A stretch of 64,000 nt of DNA. It comes from Nymphaea colorata. Lineage: Eukaryota > Streptophyta > Magnoliopsida > Nymphaeales > Nymphaeaceae. Below, piece after piece: positions 32,904-44,560 of the stretch. The stretch covers positions 8,571,682 to 8,635,681 of the forward strand of contig NC_045151.1 of NCBI RefSeq assembly GCF_008831285.2, written 5' to 3'. How positions within the stretch are numbered: position 1 is the stretch's first letter; each line of letters starts with the position of its first letter. The notes below the pieces were generated by a model. That model did not search any database and was not told the DNA's origin. It saw only the letters and a list, made by a program, of their open reading frames with translations. The position numbers and the translations under genes are program-made.

Positions 32904-34275
32904 CAATTGAAAAGTGAATCTCCCCTGCATACTATCATTAGGTGTAATGTTAGTGTTGATCATATGAGAGTTTTTGGGAATGTAGTCTATGTTTTGATTG
33001 ACCAATATGATCTTGTAAACTTAGTCCTATAGACTTTAAATGCATGTTTTTTTATTCAACAAACAAAAAAAGGGTTACCTATGCTATTGTGTTGACAATA
33101 ATTTTCCATATATCTCAAGAGTTAATTTGATGAATCTGCACAATTCTTTGTGGACTCTTATGTCCCAAACAGTCGAAACCATGTGGTTGTTTTTCAAATA
33201 TAAGCATTTATGAAGATTTAGTTTTCATTTCCAAAAACCAAGATTTTTGAGGATTGCCAATAGAGTACATCCGATTCTCAACCTCAAATTAAATGCATTG
33301 AAGTGCTTGAAGTTGTTCACCATGTTTTAGAATCATGAAGATCTCAGAGTTAGTCGCCCCCCTAAAAAATTGGCAGATTGTGTTACCTATAGTGTTGTGA
33401 CTCATACTATTGGGAAGCAAGAAAAATGTGGCATATTTAGATTCTTTGGATGCTCAACAAGGACCATGGGCCTACATAGAGGCTAAAAAGAGTCCCATCC
33501 AATCCAAGGCCATGCAAGAACTTGATGCCCTTTATTAAAATTAAACTTGGGAAGTGACACCTTTTCCAAAAGGAAAGCAAACAATTGATTGGATTTGGTT
33601 GTTCGAAACCAAATATAATAGTGATGAAACCATACATGTTAAGGCATAAAGTCAGGCTGGGTTCCAAACCATATACACAGGCTCATGGTCTGGACCATAA
33701 AGGCTTCTATGGCCAAAATGAAATATATTCATTTCCCGTTGTCTATTGCTCGTAACAGCAATGGGGCTTCATTTCAACTTGACTTAGAAATGTGTTTTTA
33801 CAAGGCAACTTGCATGAAGGAGTATACAAACTCATTGATGGCTTGCAAACTTAGAAGGTCGATATGCAGTTTCAAATAATCTCTTTGTGCATGGTATCTC
33901 AAATTGAGTAAACCTCTTGAATTTTATCCGTAACTCTTTATTATCAACAAGGATGGAGATGATGTAGCCATGGCTCAAATTTACGTTTGTGACATCTTCA
34001 TCACATTAATCAATCTTGGCAAGACCAAGAGAAAAATATAGTTTTTAAAAAAATGTTTTATATAAAAGATCTATAGAAACTAAGATACTTCTTAGAAATT
34101 GAGATTACTTGTTTCAAGAAGGGTTTGCTCATATTACAAATGGAATATGTCATCAAATTGTCAAAAAGAAACAAGAAAGCTGAGCTGCAGACCTGTGGCC
34201 ACTCCCAGCATTACGGATTTCAAGGAAGAATCGAACATGGGCAATCGGACACAGGATATATCAAGATAACAATGT
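32904..34275 (+). pseudogene. Decayed Ty1/copia integrase-RT fragment
   Basis: Begins right at the copia A break with copia integrase-to-linker text (ESPLHTIIRCNVSVDHMRVFG, first part). RT pieces in order but in shifting frames follow: around 33480-33640 (EVTPFPKGKQTIDWIWLFET), 33840-33890 (ACKLRRSICSFK, the KSLYGLKQ site), 33945-34000 (INKDGDDVAMAQIYVCDIFI, the YVDD box with Asp lost) and 34070-34120 (LRYFLEIEITC). The sequence wording differs from copia A and B. Dense stops show it is an old fossil. Confidence 0.7.
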
Positions 34276-35189
34276 TTAGTGTATGCTCAAATACTTGATA
34301 GAGCTTGGCTTAGACTCAAGCACGACTTAAGATTTACAATGCATAGTTGAATTATAGAATGAAGAAAATAATACAAAACAAAAACAAAAACTATCCTATG
34401 CAGATATTTGGATGCTCGCCTATGGCATAGGGATATCCATGGATTGGATTTAAATTGGATGTACACTTTGTCATGTCCACTTTTTTGGATATTTACATAT
34501 TGGGATTCGAATTCAGGTGAAGAAAAATCTATACTATAACCAAATCCAAAATCCCAATGCATGATCCAAATGTAATCTTTAGGTTAACATCTGAGTCCAA
34601 ATCTGACTTTTAAAACTAAATCTTAAACTGCATCGTAGACATTGAGTATAAAATATTTATTTAAAACTATATCTATGATCCAAATCTGAATCTGAATCCA
34701 ATTGAATTGTTATTTCTTATATCGAATCCGATCCAATTTCTTAAACGTGTGGGTGTGTGTGTGTATATATGTTTTTCATGTCTGATTTTTTTGATGCGCA
34801 TTGGTGGGATTTCAGATCTAAATCAGATTTATTGACATTTCTACTTTGGCCCTCTCTAAGGCTGAAACTCGTCATCAATGCCACCTTAACTTGGACTTTT
34901 CACACTCCCACTGTGCTGATCGATCACATTTTATTTATACTGCAAAAGAAGAAGCTAGAATAAGCTTTAAAGGAGTGGAGGCGGAGGTTAGTTATATCAA
35001 ATGGAATGGGTGAAAGTAAAAGTAATGCATACGTAGGGATGAGTACAGGGTACGTACCCTTAAACAAATCTTTTTTCTAAAAGTACATATGCCTAATGTC
35101 CAATTGGTAGGGGACCAACTAACTCCATGAAAGCTCCACACGATCTCGCAAGTTATTTTTCTCAAGGTTGGGCAAAAAGATCAAAGTCC
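34276..35189. other. AT-rich spacer with GATCCAAAT-rich tract
   Basis: No gene. 34440-34750 is rich in words such as ggatttaaattgg, gatccaaat and tgaatccaattg, like tracts at 9.06 and 49.3 kb. A GT/TATA run lies at 34748-34770. Confidence 0.4.
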
Positions 35190-35290
35190 AGGTTTGTCCC
35201 AACGGCAGTCAGCGGTGGATCCTTGAGACCAAAGGATGCTTCAACACATTAACTCCAGGGGGGGGCCCATGCCCTCCCCCATGATTGGCT
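35190..35290. repeat. Old repeat terminus (ggggggcccatgccctccccc)
   Basis: Contains cagcggtggatcc near its start and a C/G-rich close at about 35258-35281, like the 3.1-3.3 kb repeat. Probably debris of a related dispersed element. Confidence 0.3.
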
Positions 35291-36840
35291 GAGTGTGTGA
35301 GTCCAGTGCCATTTATACCATTCGCTACCAACCAAAGAATGAAAAATAAATATTCATGAATAAAGTTGTTGAACCAAAAAGAAGGAAAGAAAATAATAAG
35401 AAGAGCGCTTGTTGTCATGGATTAAATATACGGTGGTGTTGATAAGATTTGGACAAGAGACAGAATCAAGGATTGCATTGGTAAAATAGTCCCGCAATTG
35501 GATTCTTTTTATATAATTAATTCATGGAATACCCAATCCAATCAACCCGAGGAGCTCTAGCTTCTGGTGTCCCCGGAAACAACGCCAATCTTCCCAAAAA
35601 CTACCAGACTGCCACTCCGTTCAGAAATCTTGTATTACACATCTCTTGGCCTCGCGCTCTAAGGTTAGAAAGCAGCGCCGTGCCTTCTTCTCATCGTTAT
35701 AGTATAATATTTAGAAGGTTTTTCTTCAGGTTTCAAGTTCGGCTGCCGTTGAGGTCAACCCCATCCAAAAGAGAGCAGTGCTTGAGCTGTTGACTGCCAT
35801 TAAGAAACAGATAGATACAAACGGTTTGGATTCGATACTAAGTTACGGCTTTAAATTAATTAAATTTAATTGTCGACAATATAGTAATAAGTGTCCTCAT
35901 ATCATATGTGAACCTTTCGAAAATTTATTAAAAATATAACCATCACAGTGTCGTATTTTCTAAAATTATATATATATATATGTATATATATATGATAGAA
36001 ATAAGACCAATAGATCAAGGACAAAAGCCCAGATCCCTTAAATATGACATTTAAAGTTTTTTTTTAATCTAACCTTACCAATATGATCTTAATGATAAGT
36101 TGGTGCAAAATATATATTAAATTTATCATTTTTTGAGTCTTAATAATGTCTTTATAATAAGTAAAAAGGAATGGTTCTCGTACCATCAACATTTTAATAA
36201 TACAAAAAATCTATTTTTTTCATAAAGACAATTTGATTTAGGGCATGTTTTGTATCAAAATAGTTTTTTATAAATATATTAAGATGTTTATATTTTTTAA
36301 ATGTTTTTTAACAAAAAATTAAAGGTCTGGTTTTTATTCCTGACGTAAGTGCCTGGTGTCTGAGTGTGTGTGAGTGTCTATATATATATATATATATATT
36401 GAAATATATAAATGATTAAGTGAATATGATAAGTACATAAATTGATTCGTGAGTCGCTCGATCTAACTTAGTTGATGGTTTATAAGGTGCCAATAGCAAA
36501 GACGATGCAACATCATTAAAAATGATTTTACTACTAGCACGTTCTAAACCAATATCAATCAAATTGGTGAGTCAAATTATAGTCAGTTTAAATTTTCCTA
36601 TATATATATATATATATATAAATAAGAAAATTTATGAAGTTATTTGAAAAATAATACGAAATGAAGAGTACTTGACATTTCACAAGTGAATTGAATCAGC
36701 TTCCCATCTGTGAATCAGCCTGGTCATTCTTAACTTATATGGCACCCAATATTTACCGTTTAAGCTAATTAAGGGAGTTGAAGCTTGTTTATTCTGAAAC
36801 TCTCTGAAAACCCAAGAGCTGTTCGCGTTCACTAAGGTGG
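35291..36840. other. AT-rich spacer with TA microsatellites
   Basis: No gene supported. (TA)n runs lie near 35968-35992, 36380-36400 and 36600-36621. The 89-codon frame at 35524-35793 has no family signature. Confidence 0.4.
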
Positions 36841-37340
36841 GATGTGATTGGCGGTGACAAGTGGCATCCTGGTGATAATGAGGGGGACATCGGGGCATTT
36901 TCGAGAGACAAAGTGGGTCCGTACAGATAGAGGGAACGACACGGAAGCGTGTGAAGCGATGCGGGGGTCCCTCCCGATTCCCTCTCAACCACCGCCCGCC
37001 CTGACCAGATGTGGCGGCGTGACGGCCTTCTTCCCTCTCCTTCTCTTTCCCCCTCTCTCTCTCTCCCCCTCTCCCCTCCGCTCCAGTCCAGCCATCTCCA
37101 CGTCGGTACAATCCTCGACCATGGTTAAGCGGAGGACCGTCGGTGCGTCCCCTCAGTCAGCTAACCATGGTTAAATTAAGACTCCCCTACGTCCTTTGCT
37201 CCCGCCGAGCGATTCCCTAATTCCTCGGCGCGACCTCCCCTCTTCACGACGCGTCGTACTAAAAAAAGGAGACGCGTTGACCAAAATACCCCCATTTCGT
37301 CCTCCCCCTCATTGATTACCAATCCACACGTGTGTGCAAT
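36841..37340. promoter_or_regulatory. GC-rich, CT-rich island resembling a plant promoter/5' UTR
   Basis: An isolated rise in GC within AT-rich spacer. 37030-37080 is a long CT-rich tract as in many plant 5' UTRs, followed by an ATG in good context (gaccATGG at about 37121) opening only 17 codons (MVKRRTVGASPQSANHG). The word accatggttaa occurs twice (37119, 37164). A palindromic G-box/ABRE core, cacacgtgtgtg, lies near 37325-37336. No coding region follows on plus, and the long minus frame (37111-36680) is unrecognised. It may be an orphan promoter, a gene relic or part of a transposon. Confidence 0.3.
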
Positions 37341-38902
37341 GTTTTTGCCTTTTAACTACGAGCCCATCTTTTTTTGTTTTCTACAGATTCACGACCCACC
37401 GCTCAAAAAGAGCACCAAAAGCCCCTTGTTTCCCTTGCTGCATCAACGTCAGCATAATTTGAGATACCATTTACTGACTCTTTCGCATTCACACTAGATT
37501 TTTAGTGTATAGTAGTAATAAAACATTATATTATTTATAAGGTACCTCAATTTTTGAGACAGTTTTAGTAGACAATAACAATTTTGTTATTGATGCCAAA
37601 CATTCTTAGATATCCCTAGCTCCATGGAGAGAAAAGTAAGACTTGAGGACACTGAATTCCATTTTATGTTTGGAAGACTGGAAAAAAGTTTTCTCCTTTT
37701 TTTCTTTTTTTTTGCATTTGAAATCGTGTGATGAAAGCAACTAAAGAAAATTTGTTAAAGATTAGAACTCGGGTACAATGGTTGCATCTGAGATACTTTT
37801 TTGCAGGATAAATAGAGGACGAACCTGAATTTAAATGAAGTAAACGTCTGACTGGTAGATCTGTTTACATGTGTTAGTTGGATGCGGCTTTGGTATACGA
37901 AAGTTCCAACCAATATCTACAGTTTTAAAACACTTACAAGGACACCTCCGGATAAATTATCTTTGTCGTTCTAACCAAAAACACTTCTCTGCCTTGGATA
38001 AACAATTCTAGATTTTGTTAATCATGTAAAACCTATTCTAGAAGCCGTTTGATAGTAGTAACAAATTGCTACCATTCTATGAATCTGTCCCAAGATATTG
38101 TGATACAATTGTCTCATAAATTTATTTTTAATATTAAGGCATATTCATCAAACAAAAATAGAAATTCTTAATTTAAGAGTTTAAACAATATTCTCAAAAT
38201 TTTTACAGGAAGCAAACAATATTTTTCAAAATTTTGACCGTGGCCAAATTAAATTTTTTTAAAATTACGAAAAGCCCACTCAGTTTCAACTTAGAATGGG
38301 TTGGGATTTTTGTCTTTGGTTTCCAAAACATGTAGATGAAATGCAAATGCTTATACATGGTCAAATCGGACGCCGTCATGGCCAATTAATTTCGATAGAG
38401 AATTGATGAAACATAAAACTTAATGAGTCCAATATCATTGAGAGATTTGGGAGTGAGTCGCTACTAAAACTTATGTCACATGAATGCGGGTGTACAGGTG
38501 CTAGAATAGCACATCCTTGGGATGATATTATTATGATTATTATTATTATTGTAAATATATGATTATGTAAGTTAATAACATGAAATTTGAATAAAAATCA
38601 TGCAAAACAAGTAAAAACAGGACACTGAAAAACAACAAAATATAGGCCGGGAAAAACAACAAATGTAAGTTACTGATATGAAGCTAAAAATCAAAAGCTA
38701 AACAAGTAAAAACAAGACACCCAAAAAGAGCAAATTTAAACACCAAAAAACAGTGTGTTGCAAATTTCAGGACTCATACCTCAGTTTGGAGTGGAAGAAG
38801 AAGAAGAAGAAGAGGTTGATCCTCAATTAAACTTGTTGTGGAAGACGATTGATCAGCTCTTGGTGACTCGACTTAGATGAGTTTTTTCACAAACGAATAA
38901 CA
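37341..38902. other. AT-rich spacer, no gene seen
   Basis: Holds an (ATT)n run near 38527-38552, and a GAA run near 38796-38812. TAACA at 38898-38902 is the left target duplication of copia B. Confidence 0.4.
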
Positions 38903-39300
38903 TGTTGGGATTTCCCCATCTGGATAGTCATGCGTCGGTACGAGTCCATATCCGTTTCGGACCCTTAAGTATAAATACTCGTGTCTTGTAATGGTGAAAG
39001 ACACATTCAGTTTTACCGTCTGGGTAATCGGTCCCCTTAGCCATACGTGAATTGCATGTCCCCATCACTGGGCTATTATGGCTGAGGAGAGAAACTCATT
39101 GCCGCCGCCGCCGCCGCTACCTCCACAGGGGAACGACTCTATGGGGACTGTAGTCGTTCTACCAACAGCCGCCGACATTCAGTCGGCGGTCGCTTCTATA
39201 GGTTCTACTTCCGCCCTATGAAACACATGGATCTATAAATGGTTCTCGATTTCTGCATTTTCTTTGGTACGCTATCTTGATTCCTCGCATTGCTCCAACA
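38903..39300 (+). repeat. 5' LTR of copia B
   Basis: TGTTGGGATTTCCCC ... GCTCCAACA. TATA box TATAAATA at 38970-38977. It contains a (CCG)5 run inside a short open frame (listed separately). Confidence 0.92.
39078..39221 (+). CDS. Short open frame in copia B 5' LTR, hypothetical 47-residue peptide
   Basis: ATG at 39078 opens 47 codons (MAEERNSLPPPPPLPPQG at the start, ending ASIGSTSAL) and a TGA. It lies about 100 bp downstream of the TATA box, so inside the transcript, as an upstream ORF before gag. The 3' LTR keeps the same frame with one CCG codon fewer. Seven replacement and five silent changes separate the copies, which fits neutral decay of two LTRs. It resembles no protein I know and may be fortuitous. 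Confidence 0.3.
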   Translation: MAEERNSLPPPPPLPPQGNDSMGTVVVLPTAADIQSAVASIGSTSAL

Positions 39301-39459
39301 ATGGGTTATGGACCAACACCACGCTTCCGCTGCGCATTTCTCTTTGCATTCTGTCTTCACGCAAAGGGAATAGGGCATAAACGTGGAAGAAGAGGACACC
39401 GGACGACGGTTTCCGGCCGTCAGGCAGGCGTCGGCCGGACCTCCCCATACTGGTGCGAC

Positions 39460-39500
39460 CCGCCGGCGGCCACCCACGCCGTTGGGTGGCCTGCTGGTGG
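39460..39500 (+). ncRNA. GC-rich leader hairpin, copia B
   Basis: Arm ccgccggcggccaccca (39460-39476), loop cgccgt, arm tgggtggcctgctggtgg (39483-39500). Same architecture as the two copia A hairpins, with a G-T pair replacing one A-T or G-C pair. Confidence 0.55.
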
Positions 39501-40039
39501 CCTTTTTTCGGCACTGTTTTCAGCCGCCCGACAAAGGGAAAAGAGGGAAAGGGGAAGGCGACGGAAGGCGTTGGCCTCTCCGTTGAAGGGCGCCTGCAGG
39601 AAGGGAGGTCACGGGCGGGTTCACCATCGTCGGACGGCCATGACGGCACCCACTGGCGTCAACCCAAAGTCGCCCGTCTTCCTCCCGTTGCCACCGCTCA
39701 TGCCCAAATCTGAAAGATTAGGGCACAGGGACAGACGACGACAGGAAGGGCGACGGCCGGTCAGAGGCCCGCCGGCGGCTTCGCCGTCGCCGGGCGGCGC
39801 CATGAGACCCACCGGCGCCCACCAAAAGCCTTCTCCAGAGTCCCGCCGGTTTCCCTCGCCGTTAACCGTCCTGCCATTGTTGCAGCGGTTTCGGTCGAGC
39901 AGGAGTCGGTCGGGCGAAAGGCGGGGAGGCGGGTCGGACCCGGGTTGGGTCAGTCCTATCCCGACCCGGATCCATAAAAGTTTTTTTAAAAAAAAAAAAT
40001 CGTTCCCGCCCGACGCCCACCCGTGTTTTGATTTTAGGA

Positions 40040-40290
40040 TCGGGTCGGGTTCGTTTCAGAACCGATTCAGATCTTTTGGGACCGGTTCGGGCATTTTGGG
40101 GCCGATTCGGATCTTTTTTGGACCAGTTCAGTTGATTTTCAGACCGGTTCATTCAGTTTCAGAACTGATTCGGGCTTTTTCAATCCGATTCAGAGTTGTT
40201 TGAGACTGGTTCTTTCCTTTTTCAGACCGGTTCATCTAGTTTTCTACTGGTTCAGTCCATTTAAGACTGATACGGGACCGGTTCTAAGCT
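40040..40290 (+). repeat. Degenerate accggttc tandem repeat in copia B leader
   Basis: About eight imperfect units of 25-30 bp centred on accggttc(a/g) or gactgattcgg. Fewer related units (tttagaccggttcag, gaccgatac) follow the GC-rich island in copia A at about 28890-28980. Confidence 0.65.
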
Positions 40291-40989
40291 AGAGGAAGCT
40301 GGTATATGTGGTTATATGCCCATTTAAGGTGTTTAATGAATTGGTTCGATCATTTTAGATCGATACGAGACCGGTTAATTATGTTTTATGGAGTTTTAAT
40401 GAACAATTTAGATAGCATTAAGTTGATTATGTAGAAATGATACGTGTGTTTCATTTTATATGTGATTTTATGACATATTCTTGTATCATGTTTTTATTTA
40501 GGATTATGCTAAAGTTAATTTTATTGCATTATCATAAAGTTTGTACGATAACTTTAATGTAAAGAGCCTATGATTAGTTAAATCATGTCATACCTCACCA
40601 AAGTGACTACGCATGATTTAAAGGCACATTAGTGTTTCATGTTGTACTTACTCTCATTTGAAATAACATAATTACCCAAAGGTAGTGTGTTATGTTCAAG
40701 AGAATAAGTAGAGTAAAATAGAAAAATAGATCCTTAGATAGTTCTGTCATTTTACACCCAAAGGTGTTATGCTTAACTATAGTTTGGAATTACATTTCCT
40801 AGTTTTACTAGATAAAGTTAAGACAGAATACATGTGCGTATTAGGTGTATTACTAAAGTAGTAACTTAATGACCCATGGTATTTGTCTTGGAAATAGGAG
40901 ACATAAAGAGCATTTTATTTAGTCTACTGTTCCATATAATTTGTCTCATATAATGCATGTCAACTTATTGATGTCTTTTATCATCTGCA

Positions 40990-41790
40990 ATGCCTGGTTC
41001 TATTTATTTTAATGGCTCAAATTCTATCTCTTTACTTGATGATTCTAATTATGCTGAATGGAAAGAAAATATTGTGTTTACATTGGGGTATATAGATCTG
41101 GATATGGCTTTGAGGCGACCTGAGCCACCTATTCTTACACCATAAAGTACACATAATGAAACAGTGTACTTTGACAAGTGGAAGCGTTTTAACCGACTAA
41201 GCTTGTTGCTTTTGCAATCAAGGGTCGTTAAGAACATACGTGGTGCTATCTCACCTTGTATAACTGTGAGAGAGTTCTTGGATGCAGTTGAGGCTCAGCT
41301 TGTCAGCTCTCATAAAGCCAGAGCCAATACCCTAATGTCAAAGTTAATATCTATGAAATATCAAGGAGGGGGTAACATTCGCCAACATCTGTTAGAAATG
41401 AGGAATATTGCTTCTCAATTGAATGACATGAAGTTGACTATTTCTGAATCATTCTTGGTATTCTTTACTTTGACATCTTTACCAGCTGAATATACTCCTT
41501 TTAAGATCAGTTATAACACACATAATACTGAATGGACATTCAATGAATTGATGTCTAAGTGTGTTGAAGAGGAGGAAAGAATGAAGGGTGAGAAATTGCA
41601 AAGCACACATATGGTTTCTCACTCTGGGGCTGGTAAAGTTGGCATAAAGAAAAGTTCACTGAAAAGGAGTACCAAGAAGAAGTCAACAAGTCAAACTGCT
41701 TCTCAAACTGTGCAGACTAACTTGGCTCATATAAAGTGTTTCTTTTGTAAGAAAAAGGGGGCATAAGAAGTCAGACTGCATCAAGTACAA
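40990..41790 (+). pseudogene. Copia B gag
   Basis: ATG at 40990 (MPGSIYFNGSNSISLLDDSN) opens a copia gag of the UBN2/retrotransposon gag type. A TAA stop occurs 51 codons in (PILTP-stop), then the same frame continues with TVYFDKWKRFNRLSLLLL, MSKLISMKYQGGGN and FTLTSLPAEYTPFK. The zinc knuckle starts CFFCKKKG, then a frameshift gives HKKSDC. Nearly full length but interrupted. Confidence 0.85.
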
Positions 41791-42299
41791 GAATTGTTAG
41801 AGAAGAAAAGTAACATGTCATTTGTTTCACTTGAAGTAATATGTTACATGTTCCTATTAATAGCTGGTGGATTGACTCTGGTGCTACTGTGCATATTGTC
41901 AATTCTTTACAGGACTTTCTGAGCAAAAGGGAACCACCACTACATGAGAGAAGCATTTTCTCAGGAAACAAAATGTGCTCACATGTGAAGGCTGTAGGAG
42001 AATGCCAGATTAGGCTTGATACTGGTTTTGTTTTGGATCTTCATGATGTTTTCTTTGTTCCGTCATATAGTAGAAACTTAATTTCTGTATCAAGTTTGGA
42101 CAAATTTGATTTCTGCTTAAAGTTTGAGAATTCAAAGATGTTCATTTATAAAGATCTTGTTGAAATTGGTTCTGCTATTTTGTGTGATGGTTTAGACAAG
42201 TTGAATGTAAAGATCCAATCTCCTGAATTGTTGGTTTCTAGTCATTGTATAAGTGACAATAAGTGTAGTACCATAAAGAATTATTCGTACATGCTATGA
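41791..42299 (+). pseudogene. Copia B protease
   Basis: The frame from 41841 shows SWWIDSGATVHIVNSLQDF, with the catalytic DSG intact, then VPSYSRNLISVSSLDKFDF and on toward the GAG-pre-integrase region. It ends at a TGA at 42297-42299 where a Trp codon (LWHRRLGH-type motif) is expected. Confidence 0.85.
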
Positions 42300-43100
42300 C
42301 ACCGCCGTTTGGGTCATATCTCTGAAAAAAGAATAAAAAGACTCTTAAATGAAGGAATCTTACGATCTCTTGATTTTACAGATAAAGACATATGTGTAGA
42401 TTGCATAAAGGCAAAGCAAACTAACATATATAAAAAATGTGCCGAGCGATGTACTGAAAGATTAGGAATTGTTCACACAGATGTTTGCGGACCTTTCTCT
42501 CCTTGTTACACAGGCGAAAAATATTTTGCCACCTTTATAGATGACTATTCTCGGTATTTATATCTCTACTTAATCTTTGAAAAATCCGATGTGTGTCAAG
42601 TTTTCAATGGCTATAAGAAAGAAGTAGAGAAACAAACCGGTGAAGTTATCAAGATAGTCAGATCAGATAGAGGTGGTGAATATTATGGTAGGTTTACTGA
42701 AATGAGACAAATGGAGGGACCCTTAGCACGATTTCTAAAGGAAGAAGGCATTGTGCCTCAATACACTATGCCTAGCAGCGTCTACCAAAATGGTGTTGCT
42801 GAAAGAAGAAATCGTACGCTTAAAGAAATGGTTCGAGCTATGTTAAACTATTCGACTCTCCCTCTAACTTTGTGGGTGAAGCTCTGAGGACAGCAGTGCA
42901 TATTTAAAATAGGGTTCCTATAAGGTTGTTCCCACAATTCCTTACGAATTGTGAACAAGTAGGAAACCTTCTCTCCCTTATATGCACATATGGGGATATC
43001 CTGCTGAAGCTAAGTTGTACAACCTTTACATAAAAGCCTTTGATCCTAGAACAACCAGTGGTTTCTTTATTGGTTAACCAGAAAGTTCGAAAGACTATAT
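42300..43100 (+). pseudogene. Copia B integrase
   Basis: 42309-42887 encodes RRLGHISEKRIKRLLNEGIL, a CVDCIKAKQ zinc motif and the catalytic core: VHTDVCGPF (Asp), VRSDRGGEYYG (Asp) and VYQNGVAERRNRTLKE (Glu), so the D,D,E triad is present. It ends LPLTLWVKL-stop. Decayed text then continues in other frames to about 43.1 kb (IKAFDPRTTSGFFIG, then stop). Confidence 0.88.
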
Positions 43101-44560
43101 GTTTTATTGTCCATCTCATACACCACATATTGTGGAAACAGATAAGGCTAAGTTCCTGGAAGATGGATCATTTGGATTAGATGCATTACAAAACCTCTCT
43201 TTTGAGGAAATACAAGATACTGAAAGTAGACCTGATAAAGAAAATATAAATGTGTATGATTATATTGTCTCCCAGGATGACATAAATGTAAATCATACAG
43301 GTAATGCATAAGATCCAGATGAATTAAATGTAAATCATACTGATGAACACGAACAAGACGTAGACATACAAATTGAAAATGATCAATTACCTGTTCGTAG
43401 ATCTGCGAAAGCCAGGAGATCTGCTATATCATCAGACAATATGGTATACCTACAATAGCCTAGTGATTTCATAGATGTTGATGATGACCCTTTCACATTT
43501 ATTGAAGCCGTTGAAAGCAAACAATACAGGTACTGGATTAATGCCATGAAAGAAGAACTTGACTCTATGGCTAAAAACCAGACATGGAGCCTTGTGTCGT
43601 TGCTTGAAGGAGTTAAACCCGTAGGGTGTAAATGAGTCTATAAAACCAAGAGGGACTCTAAAAGCAACATAGAGAGATACAAGGCAAGATTGTTTGCTAA
43701 AGGATTCACACAAATGGAGGGCATTGACTATAATGAGACATATTCACATGACTCTGCTAAAGAGTCAATGAGGATTGTCCTTGCACTTGTAGCTCATTTT
43801 GACTTAGAGTTACATCAAATGGATGTGAAAATGACTTTCTTAAATGGTGATTTGAATGAAGAGGTATATATGGATCAACCTCAAGGGTTTTCTGAGAGTG
43901 GTAAAGATCATTTGGTTTGCAAACTTAATAAAGCGATTTATGGACTTAAACAGGTCTCACTCACGTCAATGGTACATTAAGTTTTTCGAAGTCATTACGA
44001 CTTTTGAGTTTACATAAAACATCATTAATCGATGTGTGTATCTTAAGACATGTGGGAGTAAGTTCATAATTTTGATTTTATATGTGGATGACATTTTACT
44101 TGCTTCAAATGATCTTCAATTGCTAACAGAAACTAAACATTTTCTCGCATCTCATTTTGAGATGAAGGACATGGGTGAGGCTTCATTTGTTCTCGGCATT
44201 GAGATTCGTCGAGACAGATATAAATGTGTTTTAAGTCTCTCCCAATCAACATACATCAATAAAGTTCTTAAAAGATATGAGATGGAGAATTGTTCTCCTA
44301 TTTCGGCACCCATAACTAAAGGTGATAAATTGAGCCTAAATGATTGTCCAAATGACGAATTTGAAAAGGCATAAATGATCAACATTCCATATGCATCAGC
44401 GGTTGGCAGCTTGCAGTATGCGCAAATTTGCACTAGGCCAGACATTTCCTTTGCTGTTGGCATGCTTGGTAGATTTCAATCTAATCCAGGCATGACACAT
44501 TAGAAGGCCGTAAAGAGAGACATGCGATATTTGCAAGGGACAAAAGATTACATGTTGATA
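43101..44560 (+). pseudogene. Copia B linker and reverse transcriptase
   Basis: 43099-43311 and the following acidic linker lead to RT. Motifs: YWINAMKEELDSMAKNQTW, GVKPVGCK-stop-VYKTKRDS, LELHQMDVKMTFLNGDL, LVCKLNKAIYGLKQ. After a frameshift near 43.97 kb come LILYVDDILLASNDLQLL, with the YVDD box intact, and FEMKDMGEASFVLGIEI. Single stops at conserved positions (for example TGA for Trp in GCKW) show point-mutation decay. Confidence 0.88.

Larger units (their letters stand above)
39301..40989 (+). other. Untranslated leader of copia B with GC-rich island
   Basis: Between LTR and gag. GC-rich from about 39380 to 40010, sharing blocks with the copia A leader (ggcaggcgtcggc, acctcccc, gcgaccc..cggcggccaccc). 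A 308-codon plus frame (39277-40203) and overlapping minus frames are present, but none looks like a known protein, and both strands are open because stop codons are rare in GC-rich DNA. A run of related ~28-bp units (accggttcgg/cagaccggttcatt) follows at 40040-40290. The rest is AT-rich. Confidence 0.6.

Noticed and set aside
39277-40203. A 308-codon plus-strand frame
   Set aside because: It lies in the GC-rich leader of copia B where stops are rare, crosses the LTR edge, overlaps open frames on the other strand and resembles no protein family.
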